Below, in pieces: positions 25,026 to 32,523 of a DNA stretch of 64,000 nucleotides (positions within the stretch are counted from its first letter, which is position 1; each line of letters starts with the position of its first letter). A program made the translations under genes and the position numbers. The notes beneath the pieces are model-generated. The model did not search any database, was not told the origin of the DNA, and was given only the letters and a program-made list of their open reading frames with translations. The DNA comes from Kerstersia gyiorum (GTDB taxonomy: Bacteria; Pseudomonadota; Gammaproteobacteria; Burkholderiales; Burkholderiaceae_B): contig NZ_SGWZ01000007.1 in NCBI RefSeq assembly GCF_004216755.1, positions 1-64,000 on the forward strand. The letters run 5' to 3'.

Positions 25026-27050
25026 ATGGATTACAAGTTTTGCGCACTACACCGCGCCATCCTGCTTGCAATGCCGATACTGGTGTTGCCTGCCGTGGCA
25101 AGCGCCGAGGGCGCTTCTGCGTCGATGGCAGACGCCACTGTTGCGGAACTGCCTGCCATTACCATCACTGCCGACAAGACTGAACGCGCACTGGAGAAGG
25201 TGCCTGCCAGTGTGGCGGTGATCGACGGCCTGGATCTCGAACAATCCGGCATCGTCGGCATGGAGCAGTTGGAGGGTCGGATACCGGGCCTGTCATTCCA
25301 ACCATTCGGCCAGGCGGGGCTGAACTCGCCTGTCATGCGTGGGCTGACGGCCAACTTCAACACCTTCTCGACGTCAACGCTGTTGCTGGTCGATGGCGTG
25401 CCGACACATACCGCGCAGGGCTTCGATGATGCGATGCTGGACGTGGATCGCATCGAAGTACTGCGCGGGCCGCAGTCCTCCCTCTATGGACGCAATGCCG
25501 AGGCTGGGGTGATCGCGATCCACAGCCTGCCGATGGACAACACGCCACGCGCCAGCGTCTCCGCTGATCTTGGCAGCCGTGACAAGCGGGGCGTTCGCTT
25601 CTCGCTGAGCCGTCCACTGGTGGAGGACAAGCTGTACGCCAGCATCTCAGGGTCATGGCTGAAACAGGATGGGTTCATCAACAACATCCATTCTGGCGGT
25701 AAAGAAGATGACCGCGAGCGGCGCAACCTGAAGTTGGGTCTGCGCTGGACGCCCACTGCCGCCACTGATCTGGTGCTGCGTTATGCCCGTCAGGACTACG
25801 ACGATGGCGCGGCACTGTGGGGCTCGCTCACCGCACCCCGCAAGCAGGTGGCATCAGGTACACCGAGCTGGAACCGATCCGAAGGGCAGTCGCTGTCGCT
25901 GGATGCCTCGCACACTTTCGGTTCTGGCCTGCGACTGCGGTCGATCACGGCATGGAGCGATTTCACCGACGACATCCAGCAGGATACGGACTTCATGGCG
26001 GCGGACATCATGCACATCCGCCGCAATCACCGGTTGCGCACCGTATCGCAAGAGTTCCGGCTGGAAGGCAAGCTGGGAACGACCGACTGGCTTGCTGGCA
26101 TCTACGCGGACCGCAGCGATAACGATCTACAGAACGTGGGTCGCCGCATGATGATGCTGGAAGACCTTCGCGCCGATCAGAAGAGCCGTACGGTGGCGCT
26201 GTTCACGCACTGGAATGTTCCGCTGAATGACACATGGAGCCTTTCCGCCGGTGCGCGTGTCGAGCGCAGCAAGGTGGAGATCGCCCCTCAAGGGGCATTG
26301 AAACAGGATCGGGATTGGACCCATTTCTCACCAAAACTGGCTCTCCAGTACCAGTTCGCCCCCGAGCACCAGTGGTATGTCAGTGCGAGCCGGGGCATCC
26401 GCACTGGTGGATTCAACGCGCTGTCGGCTGCAACCAACTATGCCGCCTTCGAGCCAGAGAAGAACTGGTCTTATGAAATGGGCTTCAAGGGCTGGGCGAT
26501 TGACAAGCGGCTGCGCTACTCGGTGGCAGCCTACTTCATGGATATCAAGGATATGCAGGTGATGCAGATGCCCATGCCGGGTGTCATGTACATCACCAGT
26601 GCCGCGACGGCGCAGTCCAAGGGCATCGAACTGGATGTGGACTACTTGCTGGGCCATGGCTGGCAGCTCAAGGGCGGCCTGGCATGGAACCGCACGCGCT
26701 TTGACCGCTTCATCGACGGTGCTGCGAACTACTCCGGCAAGCGAAACCCGTTTGCACCTGATCTGACAGGCTATCTCGGCATCCGCTATGACGCGCCACA
26801 AGGCTGGTACGCGCAGGCCCAGGTGCGTGGCACCAGCAAGGTCTATCTGGATGCGGCCAACAGCTACAAGCGCAATGGCTATGGCTTGATCGACCTGGTG
26901 GCCGGATACCAGCAGGGCAACTGGGAAATCGCCGCGTATGTGAACAACGCCGCGAACAAGACCTACGATGCCGTCGGTTACCAGAATGGCTTTGTCACGG
27001 TCTACAGCCCGCCCCGCGAAGTGGGCATGCGCCTGACCTGGCGGATGTGA
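25026..27050 (+). CDS. TonB-dependent outer-membrane receptor, FyuA-like
   Basis: A 674-residue receptor: signal peptide to about residue 27 (ending ASA), TonB box around 43-50 (PAITITAD), plug domain about 55-165 with VLRGPQSSLYGRNAEAGVIAI, then a 22-strand barrel and C-terminal RLTWRM. The YGRNAEAGV form of the plug motif and DGVP... spacing resemble FyuA, the yersiniabactin/pesticin receptor family. It should import a metal chelate or other small ligand using TonB energy. ATG at 25026 starts the signal peptide. First gene of a five-gene plus-strand operon; the next gene starts 11 bases after its stop. Confidence 0.9.
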   Translation: MDYKFCALHRAILLAMPILVLPAVASAEGASASMADATVAELPAITITADKTERALEKVPASVAVIDGLDLEQSGIVGMEQLEGRIPGLSFQPFGQAGLNSPVMRGLTANFNTFSTSTLLLVDGVPTHTAQGFDDAMLDVDRIEVLRGPQSSLYGRNAEAGVIAIHSLPMDNTPRASVSADLGSRDKRGVRFSLSRPLVEDKLYASISGSWLKQDGFINNIHSGGKEDDRERRNLKLGLRWTPTAATDLVLRYARQDYDDGAALWGSLTAPRKQVASGTPSWNRSEGQSLSLDASHTFGSGLRLRSITAWSDFTDDIQQDTDFMAADIMHIRRNHRLRTVSQEFRLEGKLGTTDWLAGIYADRSDNDLQNVGRRMMMLEDLRADQKSRTVALFTHWNVPLNDTWSLSAGARVERSKVEIAPQGALKQDRDWTHFSPKLALQYQFAPEHQWYVSASRGIRTGGFNALSAATNYAAFEPEKNWSYEMGFKGWAIDKRLRYSVAAYFMDIKDMQVMQMPMPGVMYITSAATAQSKGIELDVDYLLGHGWQLKGGLAWNRTRFDRFIDGAANYSGKRNPFAPDLTGYLGIRYDAPQGWYAQAQVRGTSKVYLDAANSYKRNGYGLIDLVAGYQQGNWEIAAYVNNAANKTYDAVGYQNGFVTVYSPPREVGMRLTWRM

Positions 27051-27061
27051 GGAAAAGGGTA

Positions 27062-28090
27062 ATGGACTTTCTTACACCGCACCCTTTGCAGCCGTTCTGG
27101 AATATTGCGGCTGCGCCCATCCAAACCCAGGCGCTGGAACAGGCATTGCTCCTGGGGCTGTTCGATCGGCTGCGTCGGCCTGCCGATGCAGCAGCCGTAG
27201 CGAAAGACCTGCAACTGGACAAGGCTGCAACTTCGGTATGGCTGGATCTGCTCTGGAGTCTGGATCTGTTGTCACGGCAGGTACCTGCCGATGTACCCGA
27301 CGAGCCGCGCTACGTCACCTCACCGATGGCATTACGCCACTTCGTCGATGGATCCAGCGAGAACTGCGCACAGGGCTGGCTGTATCGCGCCCGTTTCCTG
27401 GCGCGTTTCGCCGGGCAATGGGAAACGCTGCTGCGCCACGGCTTTGATCCGCAGGGCCAGGCAGCACCCAAAGGAAGCTGGGCGCAGGCTGCTCGCGAGC
27501 AGATCGGGCAGGAGCAGATCGCCGTGACCGTACCGGCGGTGCTGCGCCTGCTGGATACCTTGCCGCCCCTGCCTGAAACGGGTCGCCTGCTTGACCTGGG
27601 AGGTGGCCCCGGCCATGTCGGTATTGCATTGGCGCAACGTCTGCCGGGTTGGCAGGGCGTTGTATGCGACCAGCCGGAAACTGCCGAGGTGGCGCAGGAA
27701 AATATCCAGTCGGCCGGGTTGGCTGATCGGCTCCTGGCGCAGGGCTGCGACCTGAACACGGATGGTATCGGCAGCGGCTACGACCTAATCTGGTGTTCTG
27801 CAGTCCTGCATTTCCTGCGCGATCCGCATGCGCTGGTGCGCAAGGCCAGCGAGGCCTTGAATCCCGGTGGCCTGCTGTTGATGGCGCACGCTGAGCAGAG
27901 CGACGACCCCGCAGTGGCGGCGCGTGTGCTGCCGTTCTACGGCACGGTGGCGCTGCGCGGCAACCTGCTGCCGCGTCCGGGAGACATCGCCCGGATGATG
28001 GCCGATGAGGGCTTGACCGACATCCAGTCACTGGGGCGCGTCGATTTCCCGATGGCACCGGTCTGCCTGCACATGGGGAGGCGCCCATGA
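27062..28090 (+). CDS. SAM-dependent methyltransferase (O-methyltransferase-like)
   Basis: A 342-residue class I methyltransferase. The N-terminal helical domain (about 1-100) is of the plant-type O-methyltransferase dimerisation kind: PIQTQALEQALLLGLFDRL. The SAM-binding motif I is GRLLDLGGGPGHVGIAL (about 172-188), with DLIWCSAVLHFLRDP as motif IV and LNPGGLLLMAHAE as motif V/VI. Likely methylates a small aromatic or hydroxylated ligand in the cytoplasm. Its place between a TonB receptor and an FptX-like permease suggests it modifies the imported compound. ATG 27062 with GAGG upstream is preferred to a GTG at 27047. Stop overlaps the next start (ATGA). Confidence 0.85.
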   Translation: MDFLTPHPLQPFWNIAAAPIQTQALEQALLLGLFDRLRRPADAAAVAKDLQLDKAATSVWLDLLWSLDLLSRQVPADVPDEPRYVTSPMALRHFVDGSSENCAQGWLYRARFLARFAGQWETLLRHGFDPQGQAAPKGSWAQAAREQIGQEQIAVTVPAVLRLLDTLPPLPETGRLLDLGGGPGHVGIALAQRLPGWQGVVCDQPETAEVAQENIQSAGLADRLLAQGCDLNTDGIGSGYDLIWCSAVLHFLRDPHALVRKASEALNPGGLLLMAHAEQSDDPAVAARVLPFYGTVALRGNLLPRPGDIARMMADEGLTDIQSLGRVDFPMAPVCLHMGRRP

Positions 28091-29349
28091 GCACGGCAAC
28101 GATACCCGCACCGCGCTCCTGGTGGCCGCAGCAGTTGCTGATCGGCTGGCTCAACTTGGTGCTGACTGCACCCATCATCTACCTGTTCGTGGGCCTGCCA
28201 CTGGTGATGCGCCAGCATGGCTGGAGCGGCACAGAAATCGGCCTTCTCCAACTGGCGGGCTTGCCCGCCATGCTCAAGTTCGTCCTCGCCACGCCTGTCG
28301 ATCGCTGGCGGTTGGGCGCTGCCAGCTACAGAAACTGGGGTGTCTTGTTGGGTGTGCTGTACGCAGCAGCGCTGGTGCTGTTGGCAGTGAATGATCTTGC
28401 CGATACGCCCTATGCGCTGCTGTTTGCGCTGGCCATGCTGGCAAGCCTGCTGGGCACCTGGTTCGATGTACCGGTCAACGCATTGGCGATCAGGCTGCTT
28501 CCCGAATCCGAACGCATCCGCGCCGGTGCGATCCGCTCGGTTGCCGCATCGTTGGCTGCCATCGTGGGTGGCGGGGTGATGCTGGTGCTGCATGCGCGTC
28601 TGGGTTGGGCATGGCCCTTCGCCATGTTTGCGGCCAGCATTCTGCCCAGCATCTTGTTGTTGCGTTGGCTGGCAATAGATGGCGGCGGTGAGGACGAGCC
28701 GTTTCGTGGCAAGGCATCCCGTGCGGGCTTAAGGGAGTGGATCGGCTATTTCCGCACCTCCGAACACCGCGTATGGACATTACTGCTGCTGTTCTACTTC
28801 CCGGCCATCGGCGCTGCCTGGGTTTACCTGAAACCGTTGATGCTGGATCACGGTTTTGCGCAGGAACAGATCGCCTGGAGCATTGGCGTGGGCGGTGGCG
28901 TGGTGGCCGCTATTGCCAGCATGCTGGCTGGGCCGGTCATCAAGGCCATGGGTGCCAAAGCAGCCTTGCCCACGTTCGCTGCACTGAATCTGCTGGTGAT
29001 GATTGCGCTGGCCCTGGTGGTGAGTTGTGGATGGGGCAAGACTGCCTTGATGGCGACGGCTCTGGCCTTGGCGCTGGCCATGGGGATGACCTCGGGTCTG
29101 TTGTTCGGTTTGATGATGAATCACGCACGCCAGCATCTGGCTGCACTGGACTATGGTTTGCAATCCAGCCTCTTTATAGCTTCTCGGACCACAGCGCCTC
29201 TGTTGGCCGGAATTTTGCTGGATCGGTTCGGTTACGGCGGATTACTGGCTGGTCTGGCGATCGCGCTGGGGCTGGTATGCCTGCTGGCGTGGCGCAGCCG
29301 TGATCGTATCTTCATCCACCGCGACGAACGCCTCAAGGGTCAGTCATGA
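28087..29349 (+). CDS. MFS permease of the RhtX/FptX/YbtX siderophore type
   Basis: A 420-residue protein with about 12 transmembrane segments. The start QQLLIGWLNLVLTAPIIYLFVGLPLVMRQHGWS and the motif LLQLAGLPAMLKFVLATPVDRW closely fit the FptX/RhtX family, proton-driven permeases that carry ferri-pyochelin or rhizobactin across the inner membrane; YbtX is related. This gives the operon a full outer-to-inner membrane import route. Overlaps both neighbours by ATGA, so it is translationally coupled with the methyltransferase and the unknown 163-aa protein. Confidence 0.83.
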   Translation: MSTATIPAPRSWWPQQLLIGWLNLVLTAPIIYLFVGLPLVMRQHGWSGTEIGLLQLAGLPAMLKFVLATPVDRWRLGAASYRNWGVLLGVLYAAALVLLAVNDLADTPYALLFALAMLASLLGTWFDVPVNALAIRLLPESERIRAGAIRSVAASLAAIVGGGVMLVLHARLGWAWPFAMFAASILPSILLLRWLAIDGGGEDEPFRGKASRAGLREWIGYFRTSEHRVWTLLLLFYFPAIGAAWVYLKPLMLDHGFAQEQIAWSIGVGGGVVAAIASMLAGPVIKAMGAKAALPTFAALNLLVMIALALVVSCGWGKTALMATALALALAMGMTSGLLFGLMMNHARQHLAALDYGLQSSLFIASRTTAPLLAGILLDRFGYGGLLAGLAIALGLVCLLAWRSRDRIFIHRDERLKGQS

Positions 29350-29837
29350 GTACCACGGGCGACCAACAAAAGAGATCTGTGTACGACGCCTCCTGCTGGC
29401 CGCTCGGCATGACGTTTTCGAGCGGGAGTCCTCGGTTGGAGGACATGCTGGATGATGCGGCGAACTGGCGTGCATGGCTCGGTCGAGGTGAACGCTTTGC
29501 GATATTGCGTGTTCTGCTGGATCGTGATGCCTATGCTCATCCCCCAGGCGCGGCTCAGGCACGAAAAGCCTGGCTCGCCGAGCATGGCGATCTTATCCGG
29601 CAACACATGCTTGGAATGGCGCTGGTGCTGCCTGAGGATGTTCTGGATCAAGCGCAGCGAATGCAGGCCGAACGATTGTTCGGTGTGCCTGCACATGCGT
29701 TTTGCAGCGTCGAGGATGCCATCTCATGGCTACGACCTCTGATGACACAGAATTTTGGCATCGCCAATAGCGAGGCTGCGTTGATCAGAGCGCTGGTACG
29801 CAGTCAGCAAATGATCGCCTCGCTCAGCGGGAGGTAA
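29346..29837 (+). CDS. Unknown 163-residue soluble protein in the uptake operon
   Basis: No family was recognised with confidence. It has no signal peptide or membrane helix. The pattern GRGERFAILRVLLDRDAY, then AWLAEHGDLIRQHMLGMALVLP and VPAHAFCSVEDAISWLRP, recalls SpoIIAA/STAS-like alpha-beta proteins in which a central strand is followed by a helix with a WL pair; this is a structural guess. Its start overlaps the FptX-like gene (ATGA) and a second MFS gene follows after 9 bases. It may be a binding or regulatory partner of the methyltransferase or permease. Confidence 0.72.
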   Translation: MSTTGDQQKRSVYDASCWPLGMTFSSGSPRLEDMLDDAANWRAWLGRGERFAILRVLLDRDAYAHPPGAAQARKAWLAEHGDLIRQHMLGMALVLPEDVLDQAQRMQAERLFGVPAHAFCSVEDAISWLRPLMTQNFGIANSEAALIRALVRSQQMIASLSGR

Positions 29838-29846
29838 GGGAAAACT

Positions 29847-31064
29847 ATGCAATCCACTCTCAAACCAATGCCCGAGACAGCAAAAACCATAGGCGCGACA
29901 GCTACAGTTTGGCTATGGGTCGGCTTTGTTCTCGTGTCCCTGAATCTGCGGCTGATCTTTTCCACGCTGGGGCCGTTGCTGCGTAACCTGGAACTGGATT
30001 TCAGCTCGACGCTGCTTGTGACGGTACTGCCTACCGCCTTGTTGGGTTTGTTTTCGATTCCCGGCGTGCGCTTGCGCCAGTCTTTCGGGGAAGAGCGTGC
30101 CCTCGGGCTGGCGTTGGTATTGCTGGCGCTTGGCTGCGGCGTGCGTTGGTTTGGTGAACAGGGATTAATCCTGGGGACAGTGCTGGGTAGTGCGGGCATT
30201 GCAGTGATGAACGTGATCATGCCCGCGCTCGCACGCAAGCGCTTCGGGCCGCCACGCATGGGGCTGGTCATGGGTGTCTATGCCCTGATGCTGGGCGTGG
30301 GTGCTGTGCTGGGGGCCAGTGCCTCGTTTCCTTTGTTCCAGGCAATGGGGGCTGATACCGATGCGGCCTACCATTCGCTCGGGTTGTGGGCGCTGCCCGC
30401 TTTATTGGCTCTGGTGTTCTGGTTGCCGCAATTACGTTTTCAGAAAGTAGAGGCTGCGGGGCTTGGCGCAGGTGGCATGGCAGCGAAGCCCGCCGTGAAT
30501 GTCTACCGCAACGGCATGGCTTGGTCTATTACGCTGTTCTTCGGCCTGCAGGCGCTCAATCTGTATGTATTTCTGCCTTGGATGCCGACCATATTGATGG
30601 ATCGTGGTGCCAGCCAGGAAAGCGCAGCATGGATCTTTTCTCTGTCGCAAGTCAGTTTGATGGTGGGAAGCTTTGTGACGCCTTTGTTGGCTGCGCGCAA
30701 GCCGGATCAGCGGGTGTTTATCGCGATGACCGTATTGCTGTGCCTGGCAGGAACGCTGGGCCTGCAGTTCGCGCCGTTTGGTACGGCCCTGCTGTGGGCT
30801 TTGCTGCTGGGCTTTGGGCAAGGGGCCGGTCCGGCTTTGGGAGCCTTGTTGTTCGTGGCCAAAGCGGGGAGCGTAGAGACGGCAACTCGTGTATCGGCGA
30901 TGGCGCAAACCGTTGGCTATCTGATTGCAGCCGTGGGGCCTTTGTTGGTAGGCGCGTTGTATCACAAGCTGGGAAATTGGAATGTCCCAATAGGGATACT
31001 GGCGGCAATTCTGATCGTTGAGTTGATCGTGTCTTTGCCTGCGGGCCGTAATGCAAAGATTTGA
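29847..31064 (+). CDS. MFS transporter, CynX/NimT-like
   Basis: A 405-residue protein with about 12 hydrophobic segments. LRLIFSTLGPLLRNLELDFSSTLLVTVLPTALLGLFS and LNLYVFLPWMPTILMDRGAS fit the CynX/NimT (cyanate permease-like) group. As the last gene of the uptake operon (9 bases after the unknown gene) it could export a methylated or metal-stripped product, giving the operon one import and one export permease. RBS GGGAGG-like sequence lies before the ATG. The ICE-core LysR gene starts 12 bases after its stop, the same spacing as the LysR gene after the efflux channel. Confidence 0.84.
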   Translation: MQSTLKPMPETAKTIGATATVWLWVGFVLVSLNLRLIFSTLGPLLRNLELDFSSTLLVTVLPTALLGLFSIPGVRLRQSFGEERALGLALVLLALGCGVRWFGEQGLILGTVLGSAGIAVMNVIMPALARKRFGPPRMGLVMGVYALMLGVGAVLGASASFPLFQAMGADTDAAYHSLGLWALPALLALVFWLPQLRFQKVEAAGLGAGGMAAKPAVNVYRNGMAWSITLFFGLQALNLYVFLPWMPTILMDRGASQESAAWIFSLSQVSLMVGSFVTPLLAARKPDQRVFIAMTVLLCLAGTLGLQFAPFGTALLWALLLGFGQGAGPALGALLFVAKAGSVETATRVSAMAQTVGYLIAAVGPLLVGALYHKLGNWNVPIGILAAILIVELIVSLPAGRNAKI

Positions 31065-31076
31065 GGACAGCATGCG

Positions 31077-32018
31077 ATGGAACTTCGGCACTTGCGTTGC
31101 TTTCTGGCCGTAGCCGAGGAACTGCACTTCGCCCGTGCGGCTGAGAAGCTGCACATCGAGCAGTCGCCGCTGTCACGGGCCATCAAGGAACTGGAAGAGG
31201 AATTGGGCGTGGCCTTGTTTGCCCGTACCACGCGCAGCACCCGGCTGACTCGGGCCGGTCGGTTGTTTCTGGAGCATGTGCCGCGTGTATTCACCGCCTT
31301 GCAGCAGGCCCGCGAGAGCGTGACGGCAGCGGCCAACGGCTTTCATCGGCAATTGCGGGTAGCACTATCCGATGGGATTACGCCTTCGCGCTTTCCTGCC
31401 TTGCTGGCGCGTTCCCGCGAGGAAGAACCGGATGTAGAAATCCGCCTGTTCGAGCTGCCGCTGTCGCAGCAGATCAGGGGGCTGCACGATGACCTGTTCG
31501 ATGTGGGCTTTGCCCAAAGCGATGATGTCGGCGACGGTATCGTGGCCGAGCCGGTTTGGCATGACCCGCTGATGGTGGCGGTGCCAGCGCGGCATCCCAT
31601 TCTCAGCCACAAGCGCATCCCGCTGGATGAGGTGCTGCGCTATCCCCTGGTGCTGTGTGATCCGCATGTGTGCGAGGGGCACGCCAGGCATGTCGAACGT
31701 GTGTTGCGGCAAGCCGCTACGGAGCCAATGGTGGCCGAACGGGTGGCATCCTGTGACCTGATGATGGTGCTGGTATCGGCAGGCATGGCGCTTGGGCTGA
31801 CCAGCAAGGCGCATATCACCTCCAGCCGTGAACCGGGCGTGGTCGCTCGTCCCTTGGCCGGACATGCGCACATGATCACCACCTACCTGCTGCGCCCGGA
31901 GGGCGAGCCATCGGAAACGCTGGCCAGATTCATTCAGCGGGTGCAAACCGCCGACGCGGTTGCGCTTGAAGATGCAGCACAGGATCAAACCAATAAACCG
32001 GGAGGCATCGAACCATGA
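31077..32018 (+). CDS. LysR-family regulator, ICE core
   Basis: A 313-residue LysR protein with HTH MELRHLRCFLAVAEELHFARAAEKLHIEQ in order across residues 1-29 and an effector domain from about 90 to 290. A LysR gene directly before eexN and traG is part of the conserved Tn4371-family layout, so this copy is core and marks the end of the cargo. The C-terminal tail after about 290 is longer than in the paralogue at 23034. Its stop overlaps the EexN start (ATGA). Whether it controls transfer is not known from the sequence. Confidence 0.88.
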   Translation: MELRHLRCFLAVAEELHFARAAEKLHIEQSPLSRAIKELEEELGVALFARTTRSTRLTRAGRLFLEHVPRVFTALQQARESVTAAANGFHRQLRVALSDGITPSRFPALLARSREEEPDVEIRLFELPLSQQIRGLHDDLFDVGFAQSDDVGDGIVAEPVWHDPLMVAVPARHPILSHKRIPLDEVLRYPLVLCDPHVCEGHARHVERVLRQAATEPMVAERVASCDLMMVLVSAGMALGLTSKAHITSSREPGVVARPLAGHAHMITTYLLRPEGEPSETLARFIQRVQTADAVALEDAAQDQTNKPGGIEP

Positions 32019-32290
32019 GTAAACCCACTTTGCTGTTTCTTGCCGCGCTGCTGACAGCTTGCGGCCAATCGGAAGCACCCAAGCCCCCTGTGAATCAGCC
32101 GGAGGTGCCGAGCGTGGAAGAACTGGCGTCCAACCCCGAGCGTTTGAGGGAGTTGCGCCGTCAATGCAAGACCGAGCGCCCGACCATGGGTGAGGTGCTG
32201 TGCAACCGCGTGGCCGAGGCGACCAACAAGCGTTTCTTCGGTGACGGTAACGTGCCTTATACCCCACCGGAAACGCCGCCGAAGTTCTGA
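32015..32290 (+). CDS. eexN: EexN-type entry-exclusion lipoprotein
   Basis: A 91-residue lipoprotein: MSKPTLLFLAALLTAC has a lipobox (LTAC, Cys16), followed by a Pro-rich linker and a short domain SNPERLRELRRQCKTERPTMGE with two further cysteines (about 56 and 67). This matches the EexN family, which blocks entry of a second copy of the same element by acting on the mating channel. It is translationally coupled to the LysR gene and followed by a strong terminator, so it ends that unit before traG. Confidence 0.82.
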   Translation: MSKPTLLFLAALLTACGQSEAPKPPVNQPEVPSVEELASNPERLRELRRQCKTERPTMGEVLCNRVAEATNKRFFGDGNVPYTPPETPPKF

Positions 32291-32330
32291 TTGCTGGCCG
32301 TTTGTAAAAATCTTGTTTTTCTTGCTCGCT

Positions 32331-32364
32331 ACGCCGCAATGCGCCTTCGCTTGCGGCGTTTTTA
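32331..32364 (+). terminator. Rho-independent terminator after eexN
   Basis: ACGCCGCAA and TTGCGGCGT form a perfect 9-bp stem with an 11-base loop, followed by TTTTTA. It separates the LysR/eexN unit from the traG-trb operon. Confidence 0.85.
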
Positions 32365-32460
32365 TCGCGCTTCCCCCTGCGCGAATTCATGCCTTTTTCT
32401 CGACTTTTCTCCCGATAACGGTCTTTGACCGGCACTGACCCGGCACCGATCCTGACGCCT

Positions 32461-32480
32461 GCGGCACGCGCTTGTGCCGC
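32461..32480 (+). other. Hairpin in the traG leader
   Basis: GCGGCAC-gcgctt-GTGCCGC is a perfect 7-bp stem about 44 bases before the traG start. It lacks a strong T-run (CTTTCC follows), so it may be a weak terminator, an RNA leader element or a regulator site for the transfer operon. Confidence 0.4.
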
Positions 32481-32523
32481 CTTTCCATGAGGAATCAGCG
32501 CAGGAGAAATTGGAGGCCAGGGT

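Noticed and set aside
27047..27061. GTG start for the methyltransferase
   Set aside because: It overlaps the receptor stop and leaves no ribosome site, whereas ATG 27062 has one.
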